51,033 nt of DNA, from assembly GCF_021608185.1 (NCBI RefSeq), contig NZ_JAKIHN010000011.1:1-51033 (forward strand), read 5' to 3'. The notes under the pieces were generated by a model, which saw only the letters and a list, made by a program, of their open reading frames with translations, searched no databases and was not told the origin of the DNA. The position numbers were made by a program, and so were the translations under genes. The DNA comes from Flavobacterium anseongense (GTDB lineage: Bacteria > Bacteroidota > Bacteroidia > Flavobacteriales > Flavobacteriaceae). Below are positions 12,001 through 21,100 of the stretch, piece by piece (position 1 is the stretch's first letter; each line of letters starts with the position of its first letter).

Positions 12001-14873
12001 AAGGGAATCAAAGTAGTATACGTTGCAAAATCGGGAGTTGAAGACATTATCACTTCAAAATTTCCTCTTGGGTATAATGCGATAGGACCTATTGGAGCTG
12101 TTACTCTGTAATTGAAACGCAGCCTTTTAGGACCAACCGCATTAACCGGTACGCTGATTAACCAATCATCATAAGAAACAAAAGGGTCGAAAAAGCTAAT
12201 CGGTTGTGGTCGTATGTTTGCATCGGTTCCATTGATTAGCCATTGCGCATTGTCACTATTTGCATTGTTTGTTGTCCAACAGAATTTCTTAGTATTAGGA
12301 TCAGGATCATTAAAACTTTCATAATATGGCGTAGGCTGCTCAATACATACAGTATTAAAGTTAATAGGTCCAACCCAAATACTTTGCTCAGTCGCATTAC
12401 AATACGCTCTCATATAGAACTCATAGCGTGTAGATGGAGTTAATCCTGTTACTGTATATGGATTAGTATTCACAATATTCCATACAGAACCAGGAGCTGG
12501 AGTTGCTGTAGGCACACCAGTTCCCAGAGGCTGAGCTACCAGTTGCCATTGTGTATTTGCATAACCATTAGTCCAGGAAATTTCAACTGAATTCGAAGTC
12601 AATGTTCCTGGAGTCACAACCGGATATGCAGGTTCAGAACAAGCCGGTAAATCTTCAACGTATACATCATCAATATATAACCAGTTTCCGGTTTGTAAAG
12701 CTCCTGGTGGTACAATCCAGGCAATATTGATGTCTGCTGTAATATTAGGCAAAGGCACTATCATTTCGATAAAATTATAAGCAGTAGTATATTGTGCCAA
12801 AGGAACTACAGTTGTGGTAAAATTAGTAGCACCAACTCCTGTCGTAGAAAGCTTCACTTCAAAAGAACCCGGGCCTCCAGTAGGATTGTCTATAATAAGA
12901 CCCCAGTTACCATAAATATTATATTTGAATCGAAGTCGTTTTTGTGTCACACCATCTAAATGGAACTTTGGAGTCACCAACATATCATTATTTTGACCTT
13001 CTGTTGATGTTCTCAATTTTGCTACTGGCTCACTAAACGCATTTGGACCATAATGAAATGCACTTAAATCATTATTTAAATTTAAAGAAGTCCAGCATGG
13101 TTCCGGAATTCCATTAGCAGAGTTAGCACCCGTAAATCCTGTATAATAGGGTAATGGTTGAATGTTACATTGTGTGGTAAAAGCTCTCGGTGCTGACCAA
13201 GGTCCCGGAGTTCCACAAATAGAACGCACATATAGATTATAATCAAAACCTGGCATAAGCCCTGATATTGAATTATTTATATTTGTTGTTGTAGGCGTTC
13301 CGGCTTGCGCAGCTGTTGGTGCCGGTGATGTAGCCGGTAAAACCAAATACTCCCAAGCACTAACTAAATTGGCAACATTATCCCATGACGCCACTGCCGT
13401 AGTTTGCTGCAAATTATCAATAACCATTGAGGGTTGAGAAGGAGAAGGACAAGTTGAACCACTAACAGTAAAAGTAAAGCAAAGACCTGCTCCCGGATTG
13501 GTATGTTGGAATGGTGATGAGATCACAAATAAATAAGTATGTCCAGCTTCAGCATAAAAATTCGGAATTTGTACGGGTGTCGTATTAGTTGTAGCCAATG
13601 CATCAAGACATCCTGCAGAGGTTCCTACACCTGCGCATCCATCAAATACAAAAACACTGGAAAGTGAGTTGTAACAATTATTTGGACCTCCACCAGTGGT
13701 AATCGCTTGGGTAATATTGATTAATCCTGAAGTTGTTGGAGTATAAGAAAGATAAACATGGTTTCCAGATAATAGATTCATAGTCTGACCAATCGGCTGA
13801 CAATCCATTCCCTGGCTGTTCATTTCGACATAAGTTGTACCATCATAAAACTGATCCAAATTGGTACTTAACACATAAGGTGTTGTGGTAACATCTGGCG
13901 GAATGACTATTGGAGTTGAGCAGGTTAATCCAACCATTGATGTGGTAAATTGAAACGGTCCCGCCCAGGTACTGCTGGTTGAGGCATCGCAATTGGTTAT
14001 GATATAAACATCATAAGTAGTGTTAGGTGTTAGTGTAGAAGGTGTTGTATAGGTAGTTCCCGAAACAGGTATCCCTGTTGCTCCGTGACCTGCACCTGCT
14101 GCTACTACTTCAATTCCAAAATTTGTTGCTGTTGGATGAGTCCAATTGATTGTCGCACTATCAGATGTTACTACCGAAGTAATACCAGTCACAGGAGGAC
14201 AACTTGAAATTACTCTGGCGTTATCAACAAACCAGCTATCTCCTGCAGTTGATGAAACTCCGGTCTGGTTCGTTATTGCTACGAAAGCAATATAAACCGG
14301 AATTCCCGGAGCTACAGAAGGAATCGGAACAATTTTTTCTTCATAAGTAGTCGCTGCAACATTAAGTTGTGTCTCTGTCCATGAAGCTAAGGTTACGTTG
14401 AAACTACTGATATCCGGCTGATTTGCTGTTGAAATTCTAACCTGATATGTTGCTCCTCTGTTCGTAAAACTTCCTTGCTTTGTCCAAAAACGAATTTCAC
14501 CGTTAGCCGGAGTTATAAATTGAGACGAAATCAAAAAATATTCTGCCGTGACTCCGGTAGTAGTATTTAGTCCCGGATTTACAAAAGCGCCTCTACTTGA
14601 TAAATAACCTCCTGTCGGAGTTGTTGTCCAGTTATTAGCCGGTGCAGTTGCCAAATTGGTATTTACTGCCCAGGTTCCCGGAATACCACTTTCAAAATAT
14701 TCTGTAGCAAGCTGACCATAACTTAAATTAGCCATGATTAGGAAAAACAAAGCAAAAATTCGCTGAAGAACTATTTTGCTTACAGCCCCATTTTCATTAA
14801 CATAGTTTTTTTGAAAAATACCATGATTAACTTTTGGTAATGTAGTCTCAAAAAAAGGATAATTTTTCTGCAT
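6099..14873 (-). CDS. Giant T9SS type B adhesin with choice-of-anchor J, FN3 and Ig-like repeats
   Basis: The protein has 2924 residues. It begins with an unusually long n-region of about 34 residues, then the hydrophobic signal RIFALFFLIMANLSYGQ. The first half alternates jelly-roll domains of the choice-of-anchor J/cleaved-adhesin type (motifs such as ATEYFESGIPGTW, PYYESFNDPD and PFIETFDSNSQTETCW) with fibronectin type III domains (motifs such as LTPSTxYEFYxRAxC and SxWVGPFxF). The second half has Ig-like repeats of the TATISGTTTICEG type, like those of the gene at 1-3114. The last 85 residues are a gliding-motility-associated (CHU_C/type B) domain: PRGISPNNDQLNDTFDL, ITIFNRYG, LPDGTYFYSI. 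Type B proteins are exported by T9SS with PorP/SprF partners, and such a gene follows at once. Surface adhesion or gliding is likely; the ligand is unknown. Confidence 0.93.
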   Translation of the reverse strand: MQKNYPFFETTLPKVNHGIFQKNYVNENGAVSKIVLQRIFALFFLIMANLSYGQLATEYFESGIPGTWAVNTNLATAPANNWTTTPTGGYLSSRGAFVNPGLNTTTGVTAEYFLISSQFITPANGEIRFWTKQGSFTNRGATYQVRISTANQPDISSFNVTLASWTETQLNVAATTYEEKIVPIPSVAPGIPVYIAFVAITNQTGVSSTAGDSWFVDNARVISSCPPVTGITSVVTSDSATINWTHPTATNFGIEVVAAGAGHGATGIPVSGTTYTTPSTLTPNTTYDVYIITNCDASTSSTWAGPFQFTTSMVGLTCSTPIVIPPDVTTTPYVLSTNLDQFYDGTTYVEMNSQGMDCQPIGQTMNLLSGNHVYLSYTPTTSGLINITQAITTGGGPNNCYNSLSSVFVFDGCAGVGTSAGCLDALATTNTTPVQIPNFYAEAGHTYLFVISSPFQHTNPGAGLCFTFTVSGSTCPSPSQPSMVIDNLQQTTAVASWDNVANLVSAWEYLVLPATSPAPTAAQAGTPTTTNINNSISGLMPGFDYNLYVRSICGTPGPWSAPRAFTTQCNIQPLPYYTGFTGANSANGIPEPCWTSLNLNNDLSAFHYGPNAFSEPVAKLRTSTEGQNNDMLVTPKFHLDGVTQKRLRFKYNIYGNWGLIIDNPTGGPGSFEVKLSTTGVGATNFTTTVVPLAQYTTAYNFIEMIVPLPNITADINIAWIVPPGALQTGNWLYIDDVYVEDLPACSEPAYPVVTPGTLTSNSVEISWTNGYANTQWQLVAQPLGTGVPTATPAPGSVWNIVNTNPYTVTGLTPSTRYEFYMRAYCNATEQSIWVGPINFNTVCIEQPTPYYESFNDPDPNTKKFCWTTNNANSDNAQWLINGTDANIRPQPISFFDPFVSYDDWLISVPVNAVGPKRLRFNYRVTAPIGPIALYPRGNFEVIMSSTPDFATYTTLIPLHDFTNASFMEDSVLFTGTGTTYIAFRMPPNMPNPTQTGLVTIDDFVIEDAPACPNPNSNTLTATNITPTSATLSWMPGYTETQWEVVIQSPLTGVPTGSGITVNGTPTYQATLTENTAYEYYVRAICSTTESSDWVGPFPFRSICNPLPTPFIETFDSNSQTETCWTIYNNAPDDNTWNLNQTMQPMFGNQMAALFTGTNGNNNDWLITPTLTAHAGQRLRFYYRTYSNGDFEEDLKVMLSTNGVATNQFSTILYENNIVRPTDATGIVQDSNTITLTSVAGVRIGDRVDLAWQIPFGATVTAINGLTVTMSQGAYSTLAGPLDITFVHEVISSTTVREKVIDLTGITTDTNINIGFHTPFFPPNPWNYRGQYTFIDNVIVEDIPACPSVINVRTSNILDVSAQVNWETTGTETSWQISVQPFGTPAPVGDTLPAYLYTANAHPYTVTGLTPSTLYQYYVRAVCSGSSQSEWVGPFEILTKCDYTNVCQYTMSVTNGNTGTVTDNVTVMQNGSVVQALEFPGFGQPAVLDYQVFLCSGVQFSLYWNGFGSGTQYAEAQIVIRDESNNIVWTSPLGLGAVNTTLFTSVATCGVVTCPQPTNLAVNPQGVFSWTPGGSETQWEVFVQPYGQGTIPQSGTIVNSPSYTPVAADFMNAADGTYEYLVRAVCGPTNKSYWSGPKVFIRNDEPINAVRLQVNTGSTCELSGADASFISATASTVPTSCPGVNSGDIWYDFVATSKVHVVELSDFAPGTYYTGGFVGAWPQIMMSLYEVQGDGSLVEKGCSNNNSFVAKYASELVVGNTYKIRLTLNDPGVSDKTFHICVTTPEDLCDMDAFNYSFEKLPMQNVTGVSTIINSRVTPGWRTNTDWGTMFFLEGNNIGVTPFEGGQCLQLTQDGEDDWNPSDPNIKGLYKDFDTSEITKMDYSFASATRMTSGNGTTLQLFAGPPSGPFTVIAEDNANSSNWDLVQGTYNIPSGQTTTRFIFRTVGNAIGHLLDAANFKANVDITINTADTTLDCTTTSMSFDANGVGEWIADAGNPATTTIANPNSGLTNVSGFTTPGTYTFNWNTRYCEKSITITKQGTTDVPVVTTPVVYCQGATATALTATAPNPGDSLMWYTQQTGGTGTTTAPTPQTATAGTTSYYVSVVGSGGCEGIRTEIVVEVIALPTATISGTTTICEGATAVVTFNGTPNATVTYTVNSGTPQTIVLNATGIATVTTSTLTANATYDLVSATSAGTTTCSQPLTGSVLVTVEALPTATISATPAICEGTTASVTFNGTPNATVTYTVDSGASQTITLDSAGLASITTPILTVNSTYTLVSITATGTLACTQTLSGSATITVNALPNATISGTTSICSGATAIITFTGTANATVTYTVDGGSNQTITLDATGNAIVTTPALSINSTYTLVSVSANGTLCSQAVSGSAVVTVGALPTATISGTSTVCQNAASPTITFTGANGAAPYTFIYTINSGANQTITTTTGNSVSISVPTATVGVFTYNLVSVSSAGLSSCSQAQTGTAVVTVQALPTATISGTTTICTGSTATISFSGTANATVTYTVDGGTPQTIVLDATGSASITTGTLTASTTYTLVSVTSSGIPACSQTITGSATITVNQLTTPNVTFSYAQTCSNASSNPLPILTANFATGGVFSSSTVTVNSSTGAVTLSPSAVGTHQITYTLAANPGTCTDGGVFTTSITIVASITPVTGFSYDVSYCTNAANDLPTLSANFTTGGVFSSSTGLNFVNQNTGEINISGSTPGTYIITYTVAANAATCNVGGSTNFTITIVPDLTFTIDDICQNSSLTLQLIDTNFDSSAANYIWTQGSTTIGTTATLNIDDYLSQNPSLSLPLTFGVSVEVNGCTTNQNITIENNPCLLIPRGISPNNDQLNDTFDLSGYGVKEITIFNRYGTIVFSFSGNYTNQWKGQSDSGQELPDGTYFYSIHTNEGATKTGWVYINREY
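7140..8520 (-). repeat. Ig-like repeat array in the giant type B adhesin
   Basis: About five units share the TATISGTTTIC, ATVTYTV and CSQxxxGSAxxTV motifs with the left-edge adhesin, including one unit of the PYTFIYTINSG subtype. This shows that the two proteins of the locus draw on the same module family. Confidence 0.8.
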
Positions 14874-15197
14874 TTTTTAAATTATTTTAGTTGTTGGTGT
14901 TAATTTTAATTTCTTTTTAAGTTTTTTTCTTTTTTTTAAAGATATAAAGACCATTTTGAATCAAATACTACTGTTTTTTGAAGCAAAATTCATTATTTTT
15001 TTGAATGGTGAAATCATTTTTAAATCGCTAGAAGCCCTTGATTTCAGTGATACGGGCTATAAAAATGTATTCCTTTTTATTTGCTTACACTAAGATACGC
15101 AAACAATAATTGAGGAAAAATCATTCTACTTTATAATTTACTGAATTTATAAAGTATAAAAGGAAGATTTGAGGTAAAAATTGGAGAAATTAAGTGG
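14874..15197. other. Gene-free stretch upstream of the giant adhesin
   Basis: This 324-bp AT-rich stretch holds no credible ORF. It contains long T-runs (14920-14940) and the inverted repeat at 15128-15155. No perfect TAnnTTTG box for the adhesin was found; the nearest is TAGTATTTG on the minus strand near 14960, which has one extra base in the spacer. The promoter of the adhesin operon should lie here but could not be assigned. Confidence 0.5.
15128..15155 (-). terminator. Possible weak terminator after the TPR gene
   Basis: ACTTTATAA (15128-15136) and TTATAAAGT (15147-15155) form a perfect 9-bp inverted repeat with a 10-nt loop, 43 bp beyond the stop of the TPR gene ending at 15198. It is nearly all A/T, so the stem would be weak. 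A chance palindrome is possible. Confidence 0.3.
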
Positions 15198-16358
15198 CTA
15201 AGCTTCTTTACTCTTTTGATTTTGGAGCAAGTAAATTTGGCTTTTTATTGTCTCGATTTCCTTTCTTTTTCTTTTGATAATTGCGTAGAAAAATAGAACA
15301 ATCAATATTAAAAACAATAGTAAAACCAACAAAAGGTAGTAAAATTTAGTGGATAATTCGGCTTTCTTAACTTTAAATTCTAATTCTTTATCTCCGATAG
15401 ATTCGCTTACTGAAATACGCTCTGTATTTTTAATCAGTTTTTGAGTAGCTAAGAACTTCAATTGGTAAATTTTGAATTTATCCAATTGATTTAAGGCAAG
15501 GTAATTTTCGGCTAGACCTCTATAAATTTCCTGATCTAATATTAAATCATCTACATCTGAAGAAAGATCTAATGCTTTGTTTAAAGCTACTATGGCTTCT
15601 GTATTCTTCCCTTCGAGTGTAAAAACTTTGGCTGAACCTTTCAAGGCAAAAGCTTCCAGACTTTTAGCATTAACTTCTCTGGCAATTGTGGCTGCCTGTT
15701 CAAAATTTTGGAGAGCCAATTTATTGTTATTCATCAGCAAATAGCAATTCCCTTTATTGTATATGGCAATGCTCATCTTGGTAGCCGATTCCGATTTATC
15801 TTTTATCTTCATTAACTCAGCGATACCACGGTCTATGTAGGTTATTGCTATAGCACAACTTAGCTTTTCTTTATAAATAAAACCTCTGACAACATAATTT
15901 TTCCCTAATTCCATGTGAATGGAATCTTTGTATGGATATTCCGCAATCAATTGTTCCGCCTGATCTAAATATTGTATTGATTTATCATAAACTTTTAGCT
16001 GATGGTATTGGATTCCGGTTTTATTGATAATGTTTATCTTAAGCAACTTGTCGTTGGAAAGCGGCAACAGTTCAGATGATTTTATAAGGTACTCTACTGA
16101 TTTCTCGTAATCCCTTTTGGCAGAATAAGCATCGGATATTAATTTATAGCCTTTTATTTTGTAATCAACATTGTCTCCGGATTGCACAACAACCATCTCT
16201 CCTGCTTTTATTACATTATCTGGGTTGCTGTAAATTTCATTAGTGGCTACTTTAAGAATACTATCAAGCTTTTTAAAGTTCTGGGCATGAATTGAAATAG
16301 TAGTCAGCAATCCGACAACTAATACATACATCCAAAACCTCAATTTATTGGTACCCAT
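15198..16358 (-). CDS. Membrane-anchored TPR protein without an output domain
   Basis: The 386-residue protein has a signal peptide or first membrane segment (FWMYVLVVGLLTTISIHAQ). TPR-like helical repeats fill about residues 40-300, for example KSVEYLIKSSELLPL and ALQNFEQAATIAREV. One strong transmembrane helix follows at about 335-357 (FYYLLLVLLLFLILIVLFFYAII). It ends in a short basic coiled-coil tail (KRKRKEIETIKSQIYLLQNQ). Related Bacteroidota proteins continue after such a helix into a kinase, LuxR or AraC domain; this one simply stops. Its ATG overlaps the stop of the upstream gene (TAATG), so translation is probably coupled. It could be a sensory partner of the TPR-AraC protein or a truncated copy of it. 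The function is unknown. Confidence 0.82.
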   Translation of the reverse strand: MGTNKLRFWMYVLVVGLLTTISIHAQNFKKLDSILKVATNEIYSNPDNVIKAGEMVVVQSGDNVDYKIKGYKLISDAYSAKRDYEKSVEYLIKSSELLPLSNDKLLKINIINKTGIQYHQLKVYDKSIQYLDQAEQLIAEYPYKDSIHMELGKNYVVRGFIYKEKLSCAIAITYIDRGIAELMKIKDKSESATKMSIAIYNKGNCYLLMNNNKLALQNFEQAATIAREVNAKSLEAFALKGSAKVFTLEGKNTEAIVALNKALDLSSDVDDLILDQEIYRGLAENYLALNQLDKFKIYQLKFLATQKLIKNTERISVSESIGDKELEFKVKKAELSTKFYYLLLVLLLFLILIVLFFYAIIKRKRKEIETIKSQIYLLQNQKSKEA

Positions 16359-17944
16359 TACTCTAAAAGATTATTCTCTTTTTCCTGATTTAACAATTCG
16401 ATAAATTTCACAGGCGAAATACCCGTAATCGTTTTAAAAACTGTTGCAAAACTACTGTGTGATGAAAAACCACAGTTTTCGGCCAGATAACTAATTTTAT
16501 AATTGATAAAATTAGGATCTGTTTTTAATTTTTCGATGATATAATTAACACGTAATTTGTTTATGTAGGTATTAAAATTAACATTGTAGTGTGTATTTAT
16601 AATCTCCGAAAGGTATTTTGTATTGGAATCTAATTGACCAGCTAAAACGGCAAGAGAAATATCTTTATTGATAAAACGTTTAGAACTTTCGAAGCGTTTT
16701 AACTTGTTTAAGATATGCTCTTCTGTTTCCTTTAAAATAACATTTTTCTTGGGCTCACTCTTCTCAATTTTTTTATCCGTAATACTAAAACTAGTCATGA
16801 GATTGCTTCTGGTTATTTCGATATAATTGATAATTTCAACTAACCTCTTTTTGTTTGCTGCTATTTTTTGCCAAAAGAAAAAGCCTATCAGTATCACAAT
16901 TAAAAAGAGTCCGGAAACTATATAAATTGTTTCTATGTATTTTGATTTTTCATCCGAATAACCATCAGCATATTCATCCGAAATAAGGTTAAAACTAGTA
17001 TTGATGGCCTCCTGTTCCTGACCTTCTGTCTCATTTTGCAATTCAAAAAACTTCGAATTTATAAGTTTGTAATTGGCCACATCATTCATGGCTAAATAAA
17101 TTTCACTTTGCAATTGATTGACTTTTATTTGCGAGAAAAGATTGCCAATTCGCTCAACATAGCTCATCGCTTCCTTTGACAATATTATGGCTTCTCCATA
17201 TTCTTTTTTAAGAAAATGAACGCTTGCCAAACCATTCAGAACATCAATTTTAGCATAAGCATTTTCAACATTTTGCTGATTAAGATTACTAATTGCAAGT
17301 TCAAACTGCTTTTGAGCCAGTGCTAGATTTTTCTGTTTCAAATACAATTGCCCTAATGCGATGTTATAATTTAATGCTATATCATTAAAATCTTTTGCGA
17401 TGTTAGCAACTGTAGATTCCACTTTTTTTAGTTCATCTATCCTTTCCTGAAGCTTACTTTCATTTGACAAAAACTTTGATTTTTCGATAGCAATAGCAAC
17501 CTCCAAATACATTTGTAGCCTTTCATCAGCTACAACAGTGCTTTCAAGTTTCTCAATAATTTTCTTAGATTGTTTGTCAAGGGTCAGATTTCTTAGGATT
17601 GATATCTTTGAAATATCAATATTAATTTTTTGTTCATCTGATAAATAGTCTCTGTAATTCTTCTCTTCATAAAGAAAATTTAAAGCACTACTATAATCGC
17701 CTTTTACTATATATGCTTTAGAAATTAAGTAATTAATACGCGATTTGTCACTAACTGAAGTATTGGTTTTACTCAAAAGATACTGTGCAATTTTGAGTGC
17801 CTGATCGGGATTAGAATAAATTAAATTCTCAATATCATCAGCTAAATAATACTTACTTAAAGTTTGCGCATTAGTTACACTATGGAGGAGTCCAAATAGT
17901 AATAGGATATGAAAATATCTGTTAATAGGGGTTAGATATTTCAT
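16358..17944 (-). CDS. TPR transmembrane regulator with C-terminal AraC-type DNA-binding domain
   Basis: The start at 17944 gives the signal-like N-terminus MKYLTPINRYFHILLLFGLLHSVTNAQ and about 528 residues; an in-frame ATG at 17977 adds 11 residues and is less likely. TPR-type helices fill roughly residues 40-310. One transmembrane helix follows (YIETIYIVSGLFLIVILIGFFFW). A cytoplasmic linker leads to an AraC/XylS double helix-turn-helix at the C-terminus, with motifs LAVLAGQLDSNTKYLSEIIN and ISYLAENCGFSSHSSFATVF and the family-typical ending TGISPVKFIELLNQE. The design suggests a one-piece sensor that reads a periplasmic signal and binds DNA at the membrane. It is coupled to the next TPR gene by a TAATG overlap. 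The targets are unknown; the flanking giant surface-protein genes are plausible. Confidence 0.88.
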   Translation of the reverse strand: MKYLTPINRYFHILLLFGLLHSVTNAQTLSKYYLADDIENLIYSNPDQALKIAQYLLSKTNTSVSDKSRINYLISKAYIVKGDYSSALNFLYEEKNYRDYLSDEQKINIDISKISILRNLTLDKQSKKIIEKLESTVVADERLQMYLEVAIAIEKSKFLSNESKLQERIDELKKVESTVANIAKDFNDIALNYNIALGQLYLKQKNLALAQKQFELAISNLNQQNVENAYAKIDVLNGLASVHFLKKEYGEAIILSKEAMSYVERIGNLFSQIKVNQLQSEIYLAMNDVANYKLINSKFFELQNETEGQEQEAINTSFNLISDEYADGYSDEKSKYIETIYIVSGLFLIVILIGFFFWQKIAANKKRLVEIINYIEITRSNLMTSFSITDKKIEKSEPKKNVILKETEEHILNKLKRFESSKRFINKDISLAVLAGQLDSNTKYLSEIINTHYNVNFNTYINKLRVNYIIEKLKTDPNFINYKISYLAENCGFSSHSSFATVFKTITGISPVKFIELLNQEKENNLLE

Positions 17945-17987
17945 GCGTTTTAAATTATCGCTAAAAATTTTGTTCAATAAGGTTCAG

Positions 17988-17995
17988 CAAATATA
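17988..17995 (-). promoter_or_regulatory. Candidate -7 box (TATATTTG) for the TPR-AraC operon
   Basis: The minus strand carries TATATTTG, a perfect match to the Bacteroidota -7 element TAnnTTTG, 44 bp before the preferred ATG at 17944. No TTG -33 element at the usual distance was found. The position supports the start at 17944, which would have a leader of about 39 nt, over the one at 17977. Confidence 0.45.
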
Positions 17996-18038
17996 AGAAT
18001 TATAGGCGATATCTGTAATCTTTAAGTTGCTATAATAC

Positions 18039-18073
18039 AAAAAGCCCTTCCCGAAAATGAGAAGGACTTTTCA
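18039..18073 (-). terminator. Rho-independent terminator of the 2259-residue cargo gene
   Basis: In the minus-strand transcript AAAAGTCCTTC pairs with GAAGGGCTTTTT across a short loop, with one U.G wobble, and the hairpin runs into a U-tract. It lies about 92 bp beyond the stop at 18165 and before the TPR-AraC promoter, so it separates the two units. Confidence 0.8.
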
Positions 18074-18164
18074 CCTTAAAAAACACCCTATGAAAAATCT
18101 TTACTTTTAAACTCTCAATACCTTTTGTTTAAGGTTAAAAGTTTATAAAGAAATCTTAGCGATT

Positions 18165-21100
18165 TTAGTTTCTTTTTATCACTTTTATAACTTTTGAATT
18201 TCCGTCAACAGCAGTAACTTTTACTAAATAAGTTGAAGAAGTTAATGATGATAAATCAATCTGAACTTCATTCAAATTTGTTTTTCTATCCAATACTACT
18301 TGTCCTATAAGATTATAAACAGTTACGTTAGCAATGTTGTTTGAATAACTAAGTGTCACTATACCGTTAGTTGGATTTGGATAAAAGCTAAAACTATTAT
18401 TGTCAAAACCACCAACACCTAATTCAACGGTTGCCGTAACAGCCAATGGCTCACTCGGACATCCTAAAGATACGTTCACAGCATAGTAAGTTGTTCCGCT
18501 AGTTAAAACCGTAGTAATCGCAAGTGGATTGGTTTGACTTTGAGCATCAGCTAAAGAACCATACCAAATAACATTCGTTGGACTTACCACTAAATCTTCT
18601 AAAGTAGCATCGTTTAAATCCGTTACAGAAATTATCTGAGTACTATTTCCGGTTGGAGTAGCTGCTGAATTAATAGTTAACTCTAAAGTTTCAGTATGAC
18701 AGCCAACGGTTGAAGTATAAGTTCCTCCTGTAGTGTAAGTGGTTCCATTTACAGCCCATGTATATGAATCACACTCTGAAACTGTAGTCGTATTGTTTGT
18801 ACTTGGTGTAATAGTCAACTCTAAAGTTTCTGTATGACAGCCAACAGTTGAAGTATAAGTTCCTCCTGTAGTATACGTAGTTCCATTTACAGCCCAAGTA
18901 TACGAATCACACTCTGAAACAGTAGTTGTATTGTTTGTACTTGGTGTAATAGTCAACTCTAAAGTTTCTGTATGACAGCCAACAGTTGAAGTATAAGTTC
19001 CTCCTGTAGTATACGTAGTTCCATTTACAGCCCAAGTATACGAATCACACTCTGAAACAGTAGTTGTATTGTTTGTACTTGGCGTAATAGTCAACTCTAA
19101 TGTTTCTGTATGACAGCCAACAGTTGAAGTATAAGTTCCTCCTGTAGTATATGTAGTTCCATTTACAGCCCAAGTATAAGAATCACACTCTGAAACTGTA
19201 GTGGTATTGTTTGTACTTGGCGTAATAGTCAACTCTAAAGTTTCTGTATGACAGCCAACAGTTGAAGTATAAGTTCCTCCTGTAGTATATGTAGTTCCAT
19301 TTACAGCCCAAGTATAAGAATCACACTCTGAAACTGTAGTCGTATTGTTTGTACTTGGCGTAATAGTCAATTCTAATGTTTCTGTATGACAGCCAACGGT
19401 TGAAGTATAAGTTCCTCCTGTAGTATATGTAGTTCCATTTACAGCCCAAGTATAAGAATCACACTCTGAAACTGTAGTCGTATTGTTTGTACTTGGCGTA
19501 ATAGTCAATTCTAATGTTTCTGTATGACAGCCAACGGTTGAAGTATAAGTTCCACCTGTAGTGTAAGTAGTTCCGTTTACAGCCCAAGTATACGAATCAC
19601 ACTCTGAAACTGTGGTTGTATTAGTTGTTGCCGGATTAACCGTTGCTGTAACAGCCACTCTTGGAGAAGCACACACTTCGGTAACATTCCATTCAAAAAA
19701 GTTGTTGTAACTAGCATCCGCAGTACCATCAAAACTGTTTAACGAACCTGTAAAAGCAACAGCACCTGATGCAGTAGGAGTTGCCGCCGGGAAACTGCTT
19801 AGTCTTCCTAATACATTCGTACTACTCAATCCGTTAGTTGCTAATAATCTATAGCCTGTCCCAGCCGGAATATCGTAGTTAAGAACTACTGTGTTAAATA
19901 TTGAAGAAGAAACCGTACCGGTATTTATGGCTGGTGTAAATGTTACCGCTGTAGTACCCGGAACCTGAACACCATTTTTATCAAACAATTTAATGGTAAT
20001 TGGAGCACCGGCATCAGCAGCTGCTGCAGTTTGTTTTGGATGCACTTTTACCGAATTCAAACGAATGTTAGTAGCTGTATTAAATACAAGACCACTAAAT
20101 GGTGCTGTCTGAGTTCCTGTTCCTGCAAATACTTTACCAGCAGTATAAGTAGAAGTTGCTTCTGCACTTGCATAATAAGTCGTTGTTGCAGCAATAGAAG
20201 GCGAATAAGTATTACCCGTTGCTAAGGCAACACCACCTGTCGCAGCAGCATACCAATTAATAACTCCAGTAGCAGTTGTAGCTTCTAAATTTGCAACACC
20301 AGGACCACAAATTGTAGCAGGTGTTGTTGTATCTACAGCATTGGTAAATGTTACTTGAACTGGAGTAGAGTTAACTACAATCGGACCATTAGTGCACGTT
20401 ACTGTACAACGGTAATATGTATTTGCTGTTGGTGTTGCCATATAAGTTGCAGCTGTTGCACCTGAAATATCTGTATAGTTAGCACCTCCATCTGTTGATG
20501 CCTGCCATTGGTACGTAATACCGGCACCAACTTGTGTATTTTGTATACTCAACGTTACGGTTTGTGTACCACATAACGTTGTTGGTGTTTGAACAATAGA
20601 GAAAGTTAATGTTGTTTGCGAAGTAGAAGTTACCGTTGCCGCTTGCGAAAGCGTTAAAGTAGTTCCACTAATTGCTGCTACTGTAGTACCTGTTGGGACA
20701 CCACTTCCCGTTACAGTTAAACCTACAGTAATTGCAGCATTAGCAGCTTGTAAAGTTACAGTTGTTGAACCGGCAGTTATACCAGTGCTACTTGAGTTCT
20801 GTAATGTTACAATTTGTGTTATAGTTGTATCAGCTATTGTATTTCCTGGATTAACCGCTGTACAGGTTGGTGCTGTTGCATAAGCAAAGTTACCTGTAAA
20901 ACTGGCGCCAAGAGCAGCCGCAACTGTATTTACTGTATTGGGAGTTCCTGCAGTAAACACTGAAGTATTTCCAAACACATTATCATATGTTCCTTGGTCA
21001 GCTGATGCTTGAACTACAAGACTTGCATTAGTCACACCTGTGTGTCCTAGTCTTACATTAAAGTCAGTTAAAGTTCCTAAAATACCTACTCTTTCCACTG

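Noticed and set aside
15198..16358. Idea that the tail-less TPR gene is a frameshifted kinase
   Set aside because: Downstream sequence to 14874 shows no kinase, LuxR or AraC motifs on the minus strand, so no broken output domain is visible within the gap.
18672..19625. Tandem repeats that could be mistaken for a CRISPR array
   Set aside because: The period is 138 bp, in frame, with no unique spacers, and it encodes identical protein modules.
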